Of a DNA stretch of 64,000 bases, positions 38,519 through 46,641 are shown in pieces; positions within the stretch are counted from its first letter, which is position 1, and each line of letters starts with the position of its first letter. Below the pieces are notes generated by a model. That model was given only the letters and a program-made list of their open reading frames with translations. It was not told where the DNA came from and searched no databases. The position numbers and the translations under genes are program-made. The stretch is taken from the NCBI RefSeq assembly GCF_001275135.1, contig NZ_LFQU01000008.1, positions 55,079-119,078 on the forward strand, in the 5' to 3' direction. The DNA is from Xylanibacter rarus (GTDB lineage Bacteria > Bacteroidota > Bacteroidia > Bacteroidales > Bacteroidaceae).

Positions 38519-40091
38519 ATTTTGTTTCAATTTCCTCCTGCATGTCAATAAAGTGCTTCTTGCTGTCATAAAATTCGTATTGCAAGAAGGCCATTTTCTG
38601 AGAAGGAATTACATGTACGCCCATGCCATATTTCATCTGCCATTTGCGTTTAAGGCTTATTATGCCTTGATTGATATATGCTGCTACATAGGGATGTACA
38701 TGCAGATAGAATTTCTTAATTCCAATCTTATTGACTAGTCTGTCAATTTTTCTCTCAAGCTGGTCAACAAAAAGTATGCTGGATTTTATCGTTCCTTTGC
38801 CAAAACAAGTAGGGCAGGTTTCTTCCACATTAACATCCATTGCAGGACGGACTCTTTGGCGTGTTATTTGCATAAGTCCGAATTTACTTAGTGGTAAGAT
38901 ATTGTGTCGTGCACGGTCTTTTTGCATATTCTTGCACATTCGTTCATAGAGCAGTTGCCTGTCTTCGGCTAGGTTCATGTCTATGAAGTCTACAACAATA
39001 ATACCTCCCATATCTCTTAAGCGCAATTGTCGTGCAAGTTCGTCTGCTGCGCCAAGATTAACATCAAGTGCATTGGCTTCCTGACCATTTGCGGAGCGTG
39101 TTCTGTTTCCGCTATTAACGTCTACAACGTGCAGGGCTTCTGTGTGTTCTATAATTAGATATGCACCATGCTTGTAGTTTACAATTTTGCCAAAGCTCGA
39201 TTTTATCTGTTTGGTGATGTTAAAATTGTCAAAGATCGGGACATTACCAGAGTACATCTTTACTATATTTGCCTTGTCCGGGGCAATTAGGGTTACGTAA
39301 TGTTTTACTTCTTTGTAGACCTCTTCATCATTTATATATATATTTTCGTATGACGGATTAAACAAGTCGCGTAACAATGCAACGACACGACTAGTTTCCT
39401 CATATATTAGTTGAGGTCTTTTTTCTGTCTTTTGTACTTTAGTAATGGTTTCCTCCCAACGCTTTAAGAGAATCTTCAGTTCGGTGTCAAGTTCTGCAAC
39501 TCTTTTGCCTTCGGCAACAGTACGTACAATAACGCCAAAATTTTTAGGCCTTATACTGTTGATTAGCTGTTTGAGTCGTGCTCGTTCCTCACCACTTTTA
39601 ATTTTTGAAGAAACAGAAACTTTATCATTAAATGGTATCAGAACCAAATAACGTCCTGCAAAACTTAACTCACCAGTCAGTCTGGGACCTTTTGTTGATA
39701 TTGGCTCTTTAACAATCTGTACCATCACCTCTTGTCCGACACGCAACGTATTCTGTATGCTTCCGTCTTTTTTCAAATCAGGAAGATGAGTCGCTTTTGA
39801 CAAGGGGAAAAGTTTCTTTCTGTCGCTTTTTACTTGTTTTAAATACTTTTCGTATGAGTCAAATTGGCTTCCTAAGTCAAGATAATGGAGAAAAGCATCA
39901 CGTTCGAAACCAACATCTACAAAACAGGCATTAAGCCCAGGCATCAGTTTTTTGACTTTTGCCATATAGATGTTGCCAACTGAGAAAGACGCTGAGCGCT
40001 GCTCAGTCTGATACTCTACTAGATTTTTATCTTCCAGCAGGGCAATCGAAATCTCTTTCTGTTGGACGTCAATTACAACTTCGCTGGTCAT
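38517..40091 (-). CDS. rng: RNase G/E family ribonuclease
   Basis: Endoribonuclease for RNA processing and decay. 524 residues from ATG at 40091 (MTSEVVIDVQQKEISIALLE). The frame extends 24 codons further up, but that part lies in a terminator-like hairpin and does not resemble the family. An S1 domain covers about 37-128 (SVGNIYMAKVKKLMPGLNAC). The catalytic metal site lies in VVDVNSGNRT and VVDFIDMN. The zinc-link cysteines are in TCPTCFGKGT. It follows the small basic protein and HU genes on the same strand. Confidence 0.95.
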   Translation of the reverse strand: MTSEVVIDVQQKEISIALLEDKNLVEYQTEQRSASFSVGNIYMAKVKKLMPGLNACFVDVGFERDAFLHYLDLGSQFDSYEKYLKQVKSDRKKLFPLSKATHLPDLKKDGSIQNTLRVGQEVMVQIVKEPISTKGPRLTGELSFAGRYLVLIPFNDKVSVSSKIKSGEERARLKQLINSIRPKNFGVIVRTVAEGKRVAELDTELKILLKRWEETITKVQKTEKRPQLIYEETSRVVALLRDLFNPSYENIYINDEEVYKEVKHYVTLIAPDKANIVKMYSGNVPIFDNFNITKQIKSSFGKIVNYKHGAYLIIEHTEALHVVDVNSGNRTRSANGQEANALDVNLGAADELARQLRLRDMGGIIVVDFIDMNLAEDRQLLYERMCKNMQKDRARHNILPLSKFGLMQITRQRVRPAMDVNVEETCPTCFGKGTIKSSILFVDQLERKIDRLVNKIGIKKFYLHVHPYVAAYINQGIISLKRKWQMKYGMGVHVIPSQKMAFLQYEFYDSKKHFIDMQEEIETK

Positions 40092-40125
40092 TTCTGGTTT
40101 TCTGAACTTAGTTTTGTCAAAAAAG

Positions 40126-40168
40126 AGGGCATGTCCACCGGTCGTTATAGGCTGTGATGACATGCCCT
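40126..40168 (-). terminator. Terminator-like hairpin upstream of rng
   Basis: A 10-bp perfect stem (40126-40135 with 40159-40168) is followed on the minus strand by six T residues. It separates the small basic protein gene from rng, so it either ends the upstream HU unit or acts as an attenuator in the rng leader. Confidence 0.7.
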
Positions 40169-40202
40169 TTAATTTCTGAATTTACAGACTTATCGAAGCA
40201 AT

Positions 40203-40292
40203 TTACTTGCTCTTATGTCTGTTCTTTCTTAATCTTTTTTTACGCTTGTGTGTAGCCATCTTGTGGCCCTTTTTCTTCTTACCGCTTGGCAT
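40203..40292 (-). CDS. 29-residue highly basic protein, possibly ribosomal
   Basis: ATG at 40292 to TAA gives a protein starting MPSGKKKKGHKMATHKRKKR and ending HKSK. About two-thirds of its residues are Lys, Arg or His. Its composition, size and place just upstream of rng suggest a small RNA-binding or ribosomal protein. Bacteroidetes ribosomes are known to carry extra small proteins, but I cannot prove identity with any. It lies 52 bp after the HU gene and just before the hairpin. Short enough to be missed by most gene finders. Confidence 0.7.
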   Translation of the reverse strand: MPSGKKKKGHKMATHKRKKRLRKNRHKSK

Positions 40293-40344
40293 AGCTTATA
40301 AATTTAAATGGTTTATATAATATTGTTAAATTAAAAATCCGCAC

Positions 40345-40626
40345 TTATTCGCCTTTCATTTTGCTTACAAAGCTCTTAGCGGGCTTAAAGCTTGGAAAAT
40401 CGTGAGCTTTAATAACTATTGTGGTATTCTTTGATATGTTACGTGCCGTTTTCTCGGCTCTATGCTTAACGATGAAACTGCCGAAACCGCGCAGGTATAC
40501 ATTTTCTTTCTTTTCAAGTAAGCTTGTTTTTATAACTTCCATGAAAGCTTCAACTGTTGCAGAAACATCTTTTTTCGCAATACCTGTTGATTCTACAATT
40601 TCCTCAATTATATCTGCCTTAGTCAT
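40345..40626 (-). CDS. HU family DNA-binding protein
   Basis: 93 residues, the standard length of an HU/IHF subunit. MTKADIIEEIVESTGIAKKD forms the helical base, LRGFGSFIVKHR is the conserved arm start, and PSFKPAKSFVSKMKGE ends the fold. It bends and compacts DNA. A TATATTTG -7 element lies at 40684-40677. It is followed by the 29-residue basic protein. Confidence 0.94.
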   Translation of the reverse strand: MTKADIIEEIVESTGIAKKDVSATVEAFMEVIKTSLLEKKENVYLRGFGSFIVKHRAEKTARNISKNTTIVIKAHDFPSFKPAKSFVSKMKGE

Positions 40627-40960
40627 TTTTATATGAATTTACTATTTATCGGTTCTTAACTTTTCATTTGGGCGTGCAAATATAATAGTTTTTGTTGTGA
40701 AACGGAAATTTATTTTGCTTTTTTTGCGATTTTGGAGTCTTAAATATGCTCTAAATCACTAACTTACATAATTTTGTCATTAATTATGTGTCGCAAATTA
40801 TGTGAATATTATTTTTATTGTAAGTTATTAAAAAGTGATTTTACGTTTCCGCATAATATATGGTTATTATTATATTTTATTGGTTTTTAATTGTTTTGTT
40901 TTTCATTATTCTTACTTTTTTGAATTAATCAATTTGCTTTTATGTCTGATTGGCATTAAA
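40627..40960. other. AT-rich spacer upstream of the HU gene
   Basis: Holds the HU -7 element (40684-40677). I see no other feature before the feoB terminator. Confidence 0.5.
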
Positions 40961-40963
40961 CAG

Positions 40964-40999
40964 AACCGCCTTAACATCTGATTAAATGTTAAGGCGGTT
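40964..40999 (-). terminator. Terminator of feoAB
   Basis: A perfect 14-bp stem (40964-40977 with 40986-40999, loop of 8) lies just beyond the feoB stop on the minus strand. Confidence 0.85.
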
Positions 41000-41031
41000 G
41001 GTCTGTTTATACTTTTTCTCTTATTTAGTTT

Positions 41032-41523
41032 CTATAAAATCAGGCTGCCTATTTGGTAACAGCATGCAGAAACGCACCATGCCAGAAATGTTGTATAAAC
41101 CATTGTAAATATTGGCCACTTCCAACTACCGGTCTCGCTTTTTATTGCTGCAATTGTTGCTATACAAGGGAAATAAATCAATACAAATAGCAAATACGAA
41201 AAGGCAATGAGCGGAGTTATTCCGTCCGCCTGCATCTTTTTATTCAGGATTTGATATTTTTCAGATTCATTGGATACATTATCGTCATCGGCATAAAGTA
41301 CACCCATTGTTGATGCTATGATTTCTTTTGCGCCAACTCCTGCTACAAGACTAACGTCAAGTTTCCAGTCGAAACCTTGTGCCCTGAATATAGGTTCAAT
41401 TGATTTTCCGATGACTCCAATATAGCTTTGTTCTTTTTGTTCTTGATTGCTTAATTGCTCATTATGAGGGAAATAACCTAAGGCCCATACTATTAGACTT
41501 GCAACGAGAATTATTCCTCCCAT
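41032..41523 (-). CDS. feoB: FeoB C-terminal part (second frame of interrupted feoAB)
   Basis: Continues FeoB in the -1 frame relative to the upstream part. The open frame extends to 41553, but the first family-like residue run is MGGIILVASLIVWALGYFP from the ATG at 41523. It carries the second Gate segment (SLVAGVGAKEIIASTMGVLY) and the last membrane helices. By itself it could not transport iron. It either joins the upstream part by frameshifting or slippage at the A7 run, is translated separately from the ATG that overlaps the upstream stop, or is artificially separated by a one-base sequencing loss. Confidence 0.85.
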   Translation of the reverse strand: MGGIILVASLIVWALGYFPHNEQLSNQEQKEQSYIGVIGKSIEPIFRAQGFDWKLDVSLVAGVGAKEIIASTMGVLYADDDNVSNESEKYQILNKKMQADGITPLIAFSYLLFVLIYFPCIATIAAIKSETGSWKWPIFTMVYTTFLAWCVSACCYQIGSLIL

Positions 41524-43445
41524 TTTTTTAGGTACTGCTTGCCTTTTTCCCAAGTATGGCGTAGTATGGCTTTTGCTGTAGGAAATCTGTATGGAGGCAG
41601 TTCCATGACGAAAGGAGTGTCGTCTCCTTTAATAAGCCATTTGCTGAATATACGGCTCATTAGCACAGCCATAGCTATACCGATGACATAAAGGGATATC
41701 ATGATGAGCGACTGATATTTTACTGCAAAGAATGTACCTATAATCATTATGTAGATAGGTAGGCGTGCGCTGCAGCTCATAAGTGGCAATACCAATATCG
41801 TAATTAGTCGGCTGCGTCTGTTTTCGATAGTTCGTGTTGCCATTACGGCTGGTACGTTGCATCCAAATCCCATGATAAGCGGAATGAACGATTTGCCGTG
41901 CAGTCCCATCTTGTGCATTACTTTATCCATGATGAAAGCAGCTCGGGCCATGTAGCCAGAGTCTTCCATGAATGAAATTATAAAGTATAAGATCAATATT
42001 TGAGGAAGAAATACGATTACGGCTCCAACACCTGCTATAGCCCCGTCAATGACCATGGCTTTAAGTGGGCCGTCCGGCATTATAGATCTCATGAATTCAC
42101 TTATGAGATTTACACCACTTTCAATCCAGTCCATAGGGTATTGGCCTAACGTGAACGTAATTTCAAACATTAGGTACAAGAATATGAAAAATAGTGGGAA
42201 ACCAATGTATTTGTTTGTTATTATGGCGTCAAGGACATGAGTAAGCTGATATGTGTCTGTTTTGTTTCCTTCTTCACAACCAGCTTCTTTCATGGCTCCA
42301 TGTATGATGCCATATTTTGCATTCATTATGGCTGTTTCGCTGTCTTCTCTGGTTTCTTTGAGAATTAGTTCAGCTGCGTTGTCCCGAATTTTTATGATAT
42401 CTTCTCCGTTTGGAAGATCTTTTACCTGAGTTTCTATTTTTGAATCTTTCTCAAGTAATTTTATTGCCAGGAAGCGTGTTGAATATTTGTATCGGATTTG
42501 TTCGTTTTTTTGTATTTCCTTTTTTACATCGTCAATTGCTTGTTCTATGTATTTCCCATGATTTAAATGGATGTGTCTGAGATTGTTCTTTCCCGGTTCG
42601 GTAACACCTTCATATACGTTTATGACAGTTTTGAAGAGTTCGTCAATGCCGCGTCCGGTTTTAAATACTGTAGGGACAAATGGCATTCCGAATAATTCAC
42701 CGAGTTTATCATAGTCAAGTTTGTCCCCTCTAGATTCAAATTCGTCGAACATGTTTAATGCTCCGACAATTTTGAGATTCATGTCAACCAGTTGTGTCGT
42801 AAGGTAGAGGTTTCTTTCAATGTTGCTTGCATCAATAACATTAATAATGACATCAGGAGTATTGTCGATTATTTGTTTACGTACATATAATTCTTCGGGG
42901 CTATATGCTGAAAGTGAGTATGTGCCAGGCAAATCTACCAGATTGAAGCGATATCCATTGTATTCAGCGTGTCCTTCTTTGGCGTCTACTGTAACACCAG
43001 AGTAATTGCCGACTCTTTCGTGTGCGCCAGATGCAAAATTGAATAAAGATGTCTTTCCGCAATTGGGATTACCTACCAAAGCAACGTTTATTGTATGACT
43101 TTTTTCCAATGCAACTTTGTGGAGCATTTCATCTGTGAGCAGATAGTCTTCATCTGCTGTTTGAGATATGTTTGTCATTCCCAACTTCTTCGCCTCTTCT
43201 TCTTCTAGCTGCGGGGCGTTGTCGGCCGGTATGATCTCAATCATTGCGGCTTCTGTATGCCGTAATGAGATTTCATACCCCATTATTTGATATTTCACGG
43301 GGTCCTGAAGTGGAGCGTTAAGCAGTACTTTGACGATTTTTCCTCTGATGAATCCCATTTCAACAATGCGTTTGCGAAATCCACCATGTCCCATTACCTT
43401 AACAATAACACCTCTTTCTCCTGTCTTTAGTTCTGATAATCTCAT
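41511..43445 (-). CDS. feoB: FeoA-FeoB fusion, ferrous iron transporter (first frame)
   Basis: 644 residues. Residues 1-73 are a FeoA SH3-like domain (MRLSELKTGERGVIVKVMGH). A FeoB G domain follows: G1 GNPNCGKT (125-132), G3 DLPG (171-174), G4-like NMFDEF. A helical linker and the first membrane half come next, with MGFGCNVPAVMATRT around the conserved cysteine. The frame then ends at KQYLKKWEE instead of continuing KKMGGIILV as expected in the family, because an A7 run at 41523-41529 has one base fewer than needed. It takes up Fe(II) in anaerobic cells. A TACTTTTG element at 43478-43471 is a likely -7 box. Confidence 0.93.
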   Translation of the reverse strand: MRLSELKTGERGVIVKVMGHGGFRKRIVEMGFIRGKIVKVLLNAPLQDPVKYQIMGYEISLRHTEAAMIEIIPADNAPQLEEEEAKKLGMTNISQTADEDYLLTDEMLHKVALEKSHTINVALVGNPNCGKTSLFNFASGAHERVGNYSGVTVDAKEGHAEYNGYRFNLVDLPGTYSLSAYSPEELYVRKQIIDNTPDVIINVIDASNIERNLYLTTQLVDMNLKIVGALNMFDEFESRGDKLDYDKLGELFGMPFVPTVFKTGRGIDELFKTVINVYEGVTEPGKNNLRHIHLNHGKYIEQAIDDVKKEIQKNEQIRYKYSTRFLAIKLLEKDSKIETQVKDLPNGEDIIKIRDNAAELILKETREDSETAIMNAKYGIIHGAMKEAGCEEGNKTDTYQLTHVLDAIITNKYIGFPLFFIFLYLMFEITFTLGQYPMDWIESGVNLISEFMRSIMPDGPLKAMVIDGAIAGVGAVIVFLPQILILYFIISFMEDSGYMARAAFIMDKVMHKMGLHGKSFIPLIMGFGCNVPAVMATRTIENRRSRLITILVLPLMSCSARLPIYIMIIGTFFAVKYQSLIMISLYVIGIAMAVLMSRIFSKWLIKGDDTPFVMELPPYRFPTAKAILRHTWEKGKQYLKKWEE

Positions 43446-43651
43446 CTTTTTGCCATTTTAATAAGTAATGCAAAAGTAACAAAAAATAATGATTTCGTAT
43501 TTATATTTTAGTAAAATACCTATTAATGATGATAAGTTAGTTAATGTGTTGCCTATATTTTTATTTTCGGCTATAGATTATCATTATGCAATGGTAATAT
43601 TTTGCTTTTCTTGAAGCCTAAGGAGAGTCAGATGTCGTTTAGTAAAAATGT

Positions 43652-43703
43652 TTTGCAGGAAAAGGAATGTGAAATAATTGTCGCACATCCTTTTCCTGCA
43701 AAA
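43652..43703 (-). terminator. Terminator of the DUF4861 gene
   Basis: A long 19-bp stem with one bulge (43652-43671 with 43684-43703) lies just after the DUF4861 stop codon on the minus strand. Confidence 0.82.
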
Positions 43704-43721
43704 TTGTTTATAATTAATTTC

Positions 43722-44951
43722 TTATTGTTTAGAAATGATAATCGGGTCTTCTTGTTCCTTTTTCCATTCTTTTAAATAGTCAAACCATTTTTCTGCATTG
43801 TGAAAACCGAACTTTTCATTGTCACTGCAGAATGTGATTTTATAGTTTATCTCATTAGTTTTTGAACTAATTACGAAAGCATAGTTGTCTTTATTGGCGG
43901 CTTCTTCGCTGATAATATATTCTCGTGGTATGTAAATTCCCAAGCCTACTGTTTCGCGCTTATGTCCTGCGCTGTCTTTTTCAGATACAGGCCAATCTGT
44001 TCCCCAACATCCACGTAAACCTTGTTTGTCTGAAAATTCCTTTGAATTTTTTACGTTTATTATACCTGTAGAGAATTTATACTTATCTACGTTTTTATTG
44101 AATGTAGCTTTGACATAGCATTCTCTTCTTCCAGTATAAAGAATGTAAAGAGTGGTCATGTCTATTGGTTCCTGACCAGGTTGCGGACGCCATGCAACAT
44201 CCTTAACTTCAACAATCGTACGTAATGGGCCGCGTGAAATGATGCGTTGGCTTCTTTTGTCAACATCAGTAAGCATTGTTGGCTTACTTCCGTCCCAGCC
44301 TCTAAGTGTGCCTAAGCCTAACGTTGAACCTACCCATAATACATCATCTCCGAAACCTGCTTTTTTCTGATCTTTGTCAGGATAGAATTGTGTTTGTTTT
44401 AATTCCAGACCTTTGTTGTATTTTCCGTAGATGTCAACAGTTTGTCTATGGTCGAAATAGATTCTGTATGCGACCATGTCGTTCTCAAAAGCAGCTCCGT
44501 GGTGATGTAAGGACCAATAAGGATTCACGTCTCTATCTACAGTTAGATGAGAAATATATAAGTTCTGTTTATTGCTTTCTTTAATTTTTTTATTACTCAA
44601 AAGCATTTCTACATAAACTTTCGATGGATATTCCTTGGGCAGTCCTTCATTGGACAATGTGATATTTATTTTTTTTGAAGATTTTTTTTCAATATCAGTA
44701 ATGAAACAGAGTTCATCCATTATGCCATCCTGGTTAATGTCGTCAAGCTGACATGGTATTTCTTTACCTTCACATTTTACTGTTGCTGATCTTACAATGT
44801 CTGTGTTATATTCCTTCAGGTTGAGCACTATTGGCTCATTGAGCTTTGATGTTTTGGAATTGTTTGTAACTGTAATTGTGATGTCTTTCTGGGAAAATCC
44901 AGGAATACTGATCAGCAGAGTTATTACGCCTGTTAATATTTTTTTGTTCAT
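43722..44951 (-). CDS. DUF4861 family exported protein
   Basis: 409 residues with a signal peptide (MNKKILTGVITLLISIPGFS). Mature segments such as YWSLHHHGAAFENDMVAYRI, DHRQTVDIYGKYNKGLELKQ, YPDKDQKKAGFGDDVLWVGS and LGTLRGWDGSKP match the DUF4861 family, found in exported Bacteroidetes proteins often encoded in polysaccharide-degradation clusters. No SusC/SusD or glycoside hydrolase is adjacent, so the substrate is unknown. It is a single-gene unit. Confidence 0.8.
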   Translation of the reverse strand: MNKKILTGVITLLISIPGFSQKDITITVTNNSKTSKLNEPIVLNLKEYNTDIVRSATVKCEGKEIPCQLDDINQDGIMDELCFITDIEKKSSKKINITLSNEGLPKEYPSKVYVEMLLSNKKIKESNKQNLYISHLTVDRDVNPYWSLHHHGAAFENDMVAYRIYFDHRQTVDIYGKYNKGLELKQTQFYPDKDQKKAGFGDDVLWVGSTLGLGTLRGWDGSKPTMLTDVDKRSQRIISRGPLRTIVEVKDVAWRPQPGQEPIDMTTLYILYTGRRECYVKATFNKNVDKYKFSTGIINVKNSKEFSDKQGLRGCWGTDWPVSEKDSAGHKRETVGLGIYIPREYIISEEAANKDNYAFVISSKTNEINYKITFCSDNEKFGFHNAEKWFDYLKEWKKEQEDPIIISKQ

Positions 44952-45193
44952 AGCAATTAATTTTTATTCAATGCAAAGATACGTCTAAATAATTTAAATG
45001 CAAAATTGAAATTGGCTTATAACAAATATTGTTGTATTATATGTATAAAAACAAAGTTGATTTATGCTTTTGTTAATGTTAGTTGCTTATTAATAAATGT
45101 GGAATATAAATTCATTATTGTTGACTGATTTTTATAAAATTAAAGTTAAATTGCCGTTTTTTAGAGTTTAATTTAATTTTTTTAGCTAATATG

Positions 45194-45224
45194 TTTGGGG
45201 ATAATTAGTTTTTTACTAACTTTG
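45194..45224 (+). promoter_or_regulatory. Promoter of gldB
   Basis: TTTG (45194-45197), 19 bp, then TAACTTTG (45217-45224). The predicted leader before the GTG start is only about 16-20 nt. Confidence 0.8.
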
Positions 45225-45246
45225 CAGGGTAAAAGATTAATGTGTA

Positions 45247-46053
45247 GTGAAGTTTTCCAAATGGTTATTAGTATTATCAGTTTTTCTTCTTGAGGCATGT
45301 GAGCTTAAATTGAAGCCTTTTGAAGATGAGAGCGTCAAGCAACGTATTGAGGTATGTCGCTATGACCGCTTGGAAAGTCAGTATCTTACGACTGGAGATT
45401 TTTCTGCATTACAGCAGATGAATACAGACTTTCCTATGGAAACGAGAACATTACTTGAGGATGTTTTGAGAATTGGTGAGGTAAATGATCCGCAGATTAA
45501 TCATAAGTTTTTGGCATTTTATCAAGATTCTACGCTTCAGACAATACTATCAGATGCAGAGGCTCAGTATGCAAATATGGATGATATAAACAAACTGTTA
45601 AACAGTTCGTTTGACCGTCTTAAAGTTTATATTCCAACGTTACCGATACCTCAGATATATGCTCAAATTGGTGCGTTAGATCAAAGTATTGTTGTTGGAA
45701 ACCAGACCATAGGCATCTCATTGGATAAGTATTTGGGTAAAGATTATCCTTTGTATAAAAAATATTATTATCCATCACAGATCAAGACAATGACGCGAGA
45801 TAATATAGTACCTGATTGCCTTAATTTTTATCTTCTCAGTCTTTATCCTATGCATGATTTCGAATCACGTACCCAGCTAGAGAGAGATTTGCATATAGGA
45901 AAGATTATGTGGGTTTGTAATATTGCTTTGGGATATAAATTTTTTAAATCCCGTTATGTCAATATGATAGACCAATATATGAATAAAAATAAGTCAATTT
46001 CAATAGAAAATCTTCTTAAGAACAATGATTATTCGTACATTATAAAGATGTAG
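45247..46053 (+). CDS. gldB: GldB-like gliding motility lipoprotein
   Basis: 268 residues starting with GTG. An N-terminal lipoprotein signal has Cys18 (LLVLSVFLLEAC); the Glu before the last Ala is unusual in a lipobox. GldB segments: PIPQIYAQIGALDQSIVVGN, GISLDKYLGKDYPLYKKYYY, MTRDNIVPDCLNFYLLS. In gliding Flavobacteria GldB is needed for motility; most Bacteroidales carrying GldB-like proteins do not glide, so the role here may lie in envelope or type IX function (inference). An ATG at 45240 is in another frame and stops quickly, supporting GTG. Confidence 0.83.
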   Translation: MKFSKWLLVLSVFLLEACELKLKPFEDESVKQRIEVCRYDRLESQYLTTGDFSALQQMNTDFPMETRTLLEDVLRIGEVNDPQINHKFLAFYQDSTLQTILSDAEAQYANMDDINKLLNSSFDRLKVYIPTLPIPQIYAQIGALDQSIVVGNQTIGISLDKYLGKDYPLYKKYYYPSQIKTMTRDNIVPDCLNFYLLSLYPMHDFESRTQLERDLHIGKIMWVCNIALGYKFFKSRYVNMIDQYMNKNKSISIENLLKNNDYSYIIKM

Positions 46054-46100
46054 AATGTAAATTTTGATATTGGAATATTCTGAAATTTTATATATTCAGC

Positions 46101-46152
46101 AATATAAAAATACCCAAGAGTACGTTTTTCGTATCTTGGGTATTTTTATATT
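46101..46152. terminator. Bidirectional terminator between gldB and rpiB
   Basis: A perfect 19-bp stem (46101-46119 with 46134-46152); the 14-nt loop itself contains a 4-bp stem. A/T-rich outer pairs serve as tails for both convergent genes. Confidence 0.9.
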
Positions 46153-46198
46153 GTTGAATTTTATCAACTCTCTTTAATTATATCAGGGTTGCTAATTC

Positions 46199-46639
46199 TT
46201 ATTTTACAGGAATTTTCTCAATTCTTCTCTGATGGCGTCCACCTTCAAAGGCTGTCTTAAAGAATACATCAAGTATTTTTTCAGCTGTTTTATTGTCAAT
46301 AAAACGTCCAGGTAATACGATTACATTTGCATCATTATGTTGGCGTATGAGTTCACTTATTTCAGGTGACCAAACCAAGCCGGCACGAACACCCTGATGC
46401 TTGTTCAATGTAATAGCCATACCTTCACCACTTCCGCAGATACCAATGCCTGGATATACTTCTCCGCTTTCAATTCCTTCAGCCAAAGGATGTGCAAAAT
46501 CGGGGTAATCACAGCTCATGTCACTATATGTGCCATAATCTTTATACTGATAGCCATGGTCTTCCAAATATTGGATGACAAACTTTTTTAACGGAAAGCC
46601 TGCATGATCGCATGCTAGTCCTACAGTCTTGATGTCCAT
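46199..46639 (-). CDS. rpiB: RpiB, ribose 5-phosphate isomerase B
   Basis: Interconverts ribose 5-phosphate and ribulose 5-phosphate. 146 residues, typical. ACDHAGFPLKKFVIQYL near the N-terminus and GIGICGSGEGMAITLNK with Cys68 are diagnostic of the RpiB/LacAB family. It lies 2 bp after tkt, with which it supplies the non-oxidative pentose phosphate pathway. The Cys68-containing motif supports RpiB activity, though galactose 6-phosphate isomerase subunits share the fold. Confidence 0.94.
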   Translation of the reverse strand: MDIKTVGLACDHAGFPLKKFVIQYLEDHGYQYKDYGTYSDMSCDYPDFAHPLAEGIESGEVYPGIGICGSGEGMAITLNKHQGVRAGLVWSPEISELIRQHNDANVIVLPGRFIDNKTAEKILDVFFKTAFEGGRHQRRIEKIPVK

Positions 46640-46641
46640 AA

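Noticed and set aside
40092-40163. 24-residue extension of RNase G
   Set aside because: It covers the hairpin and T run and does not resemble the RNase G N-terminus.
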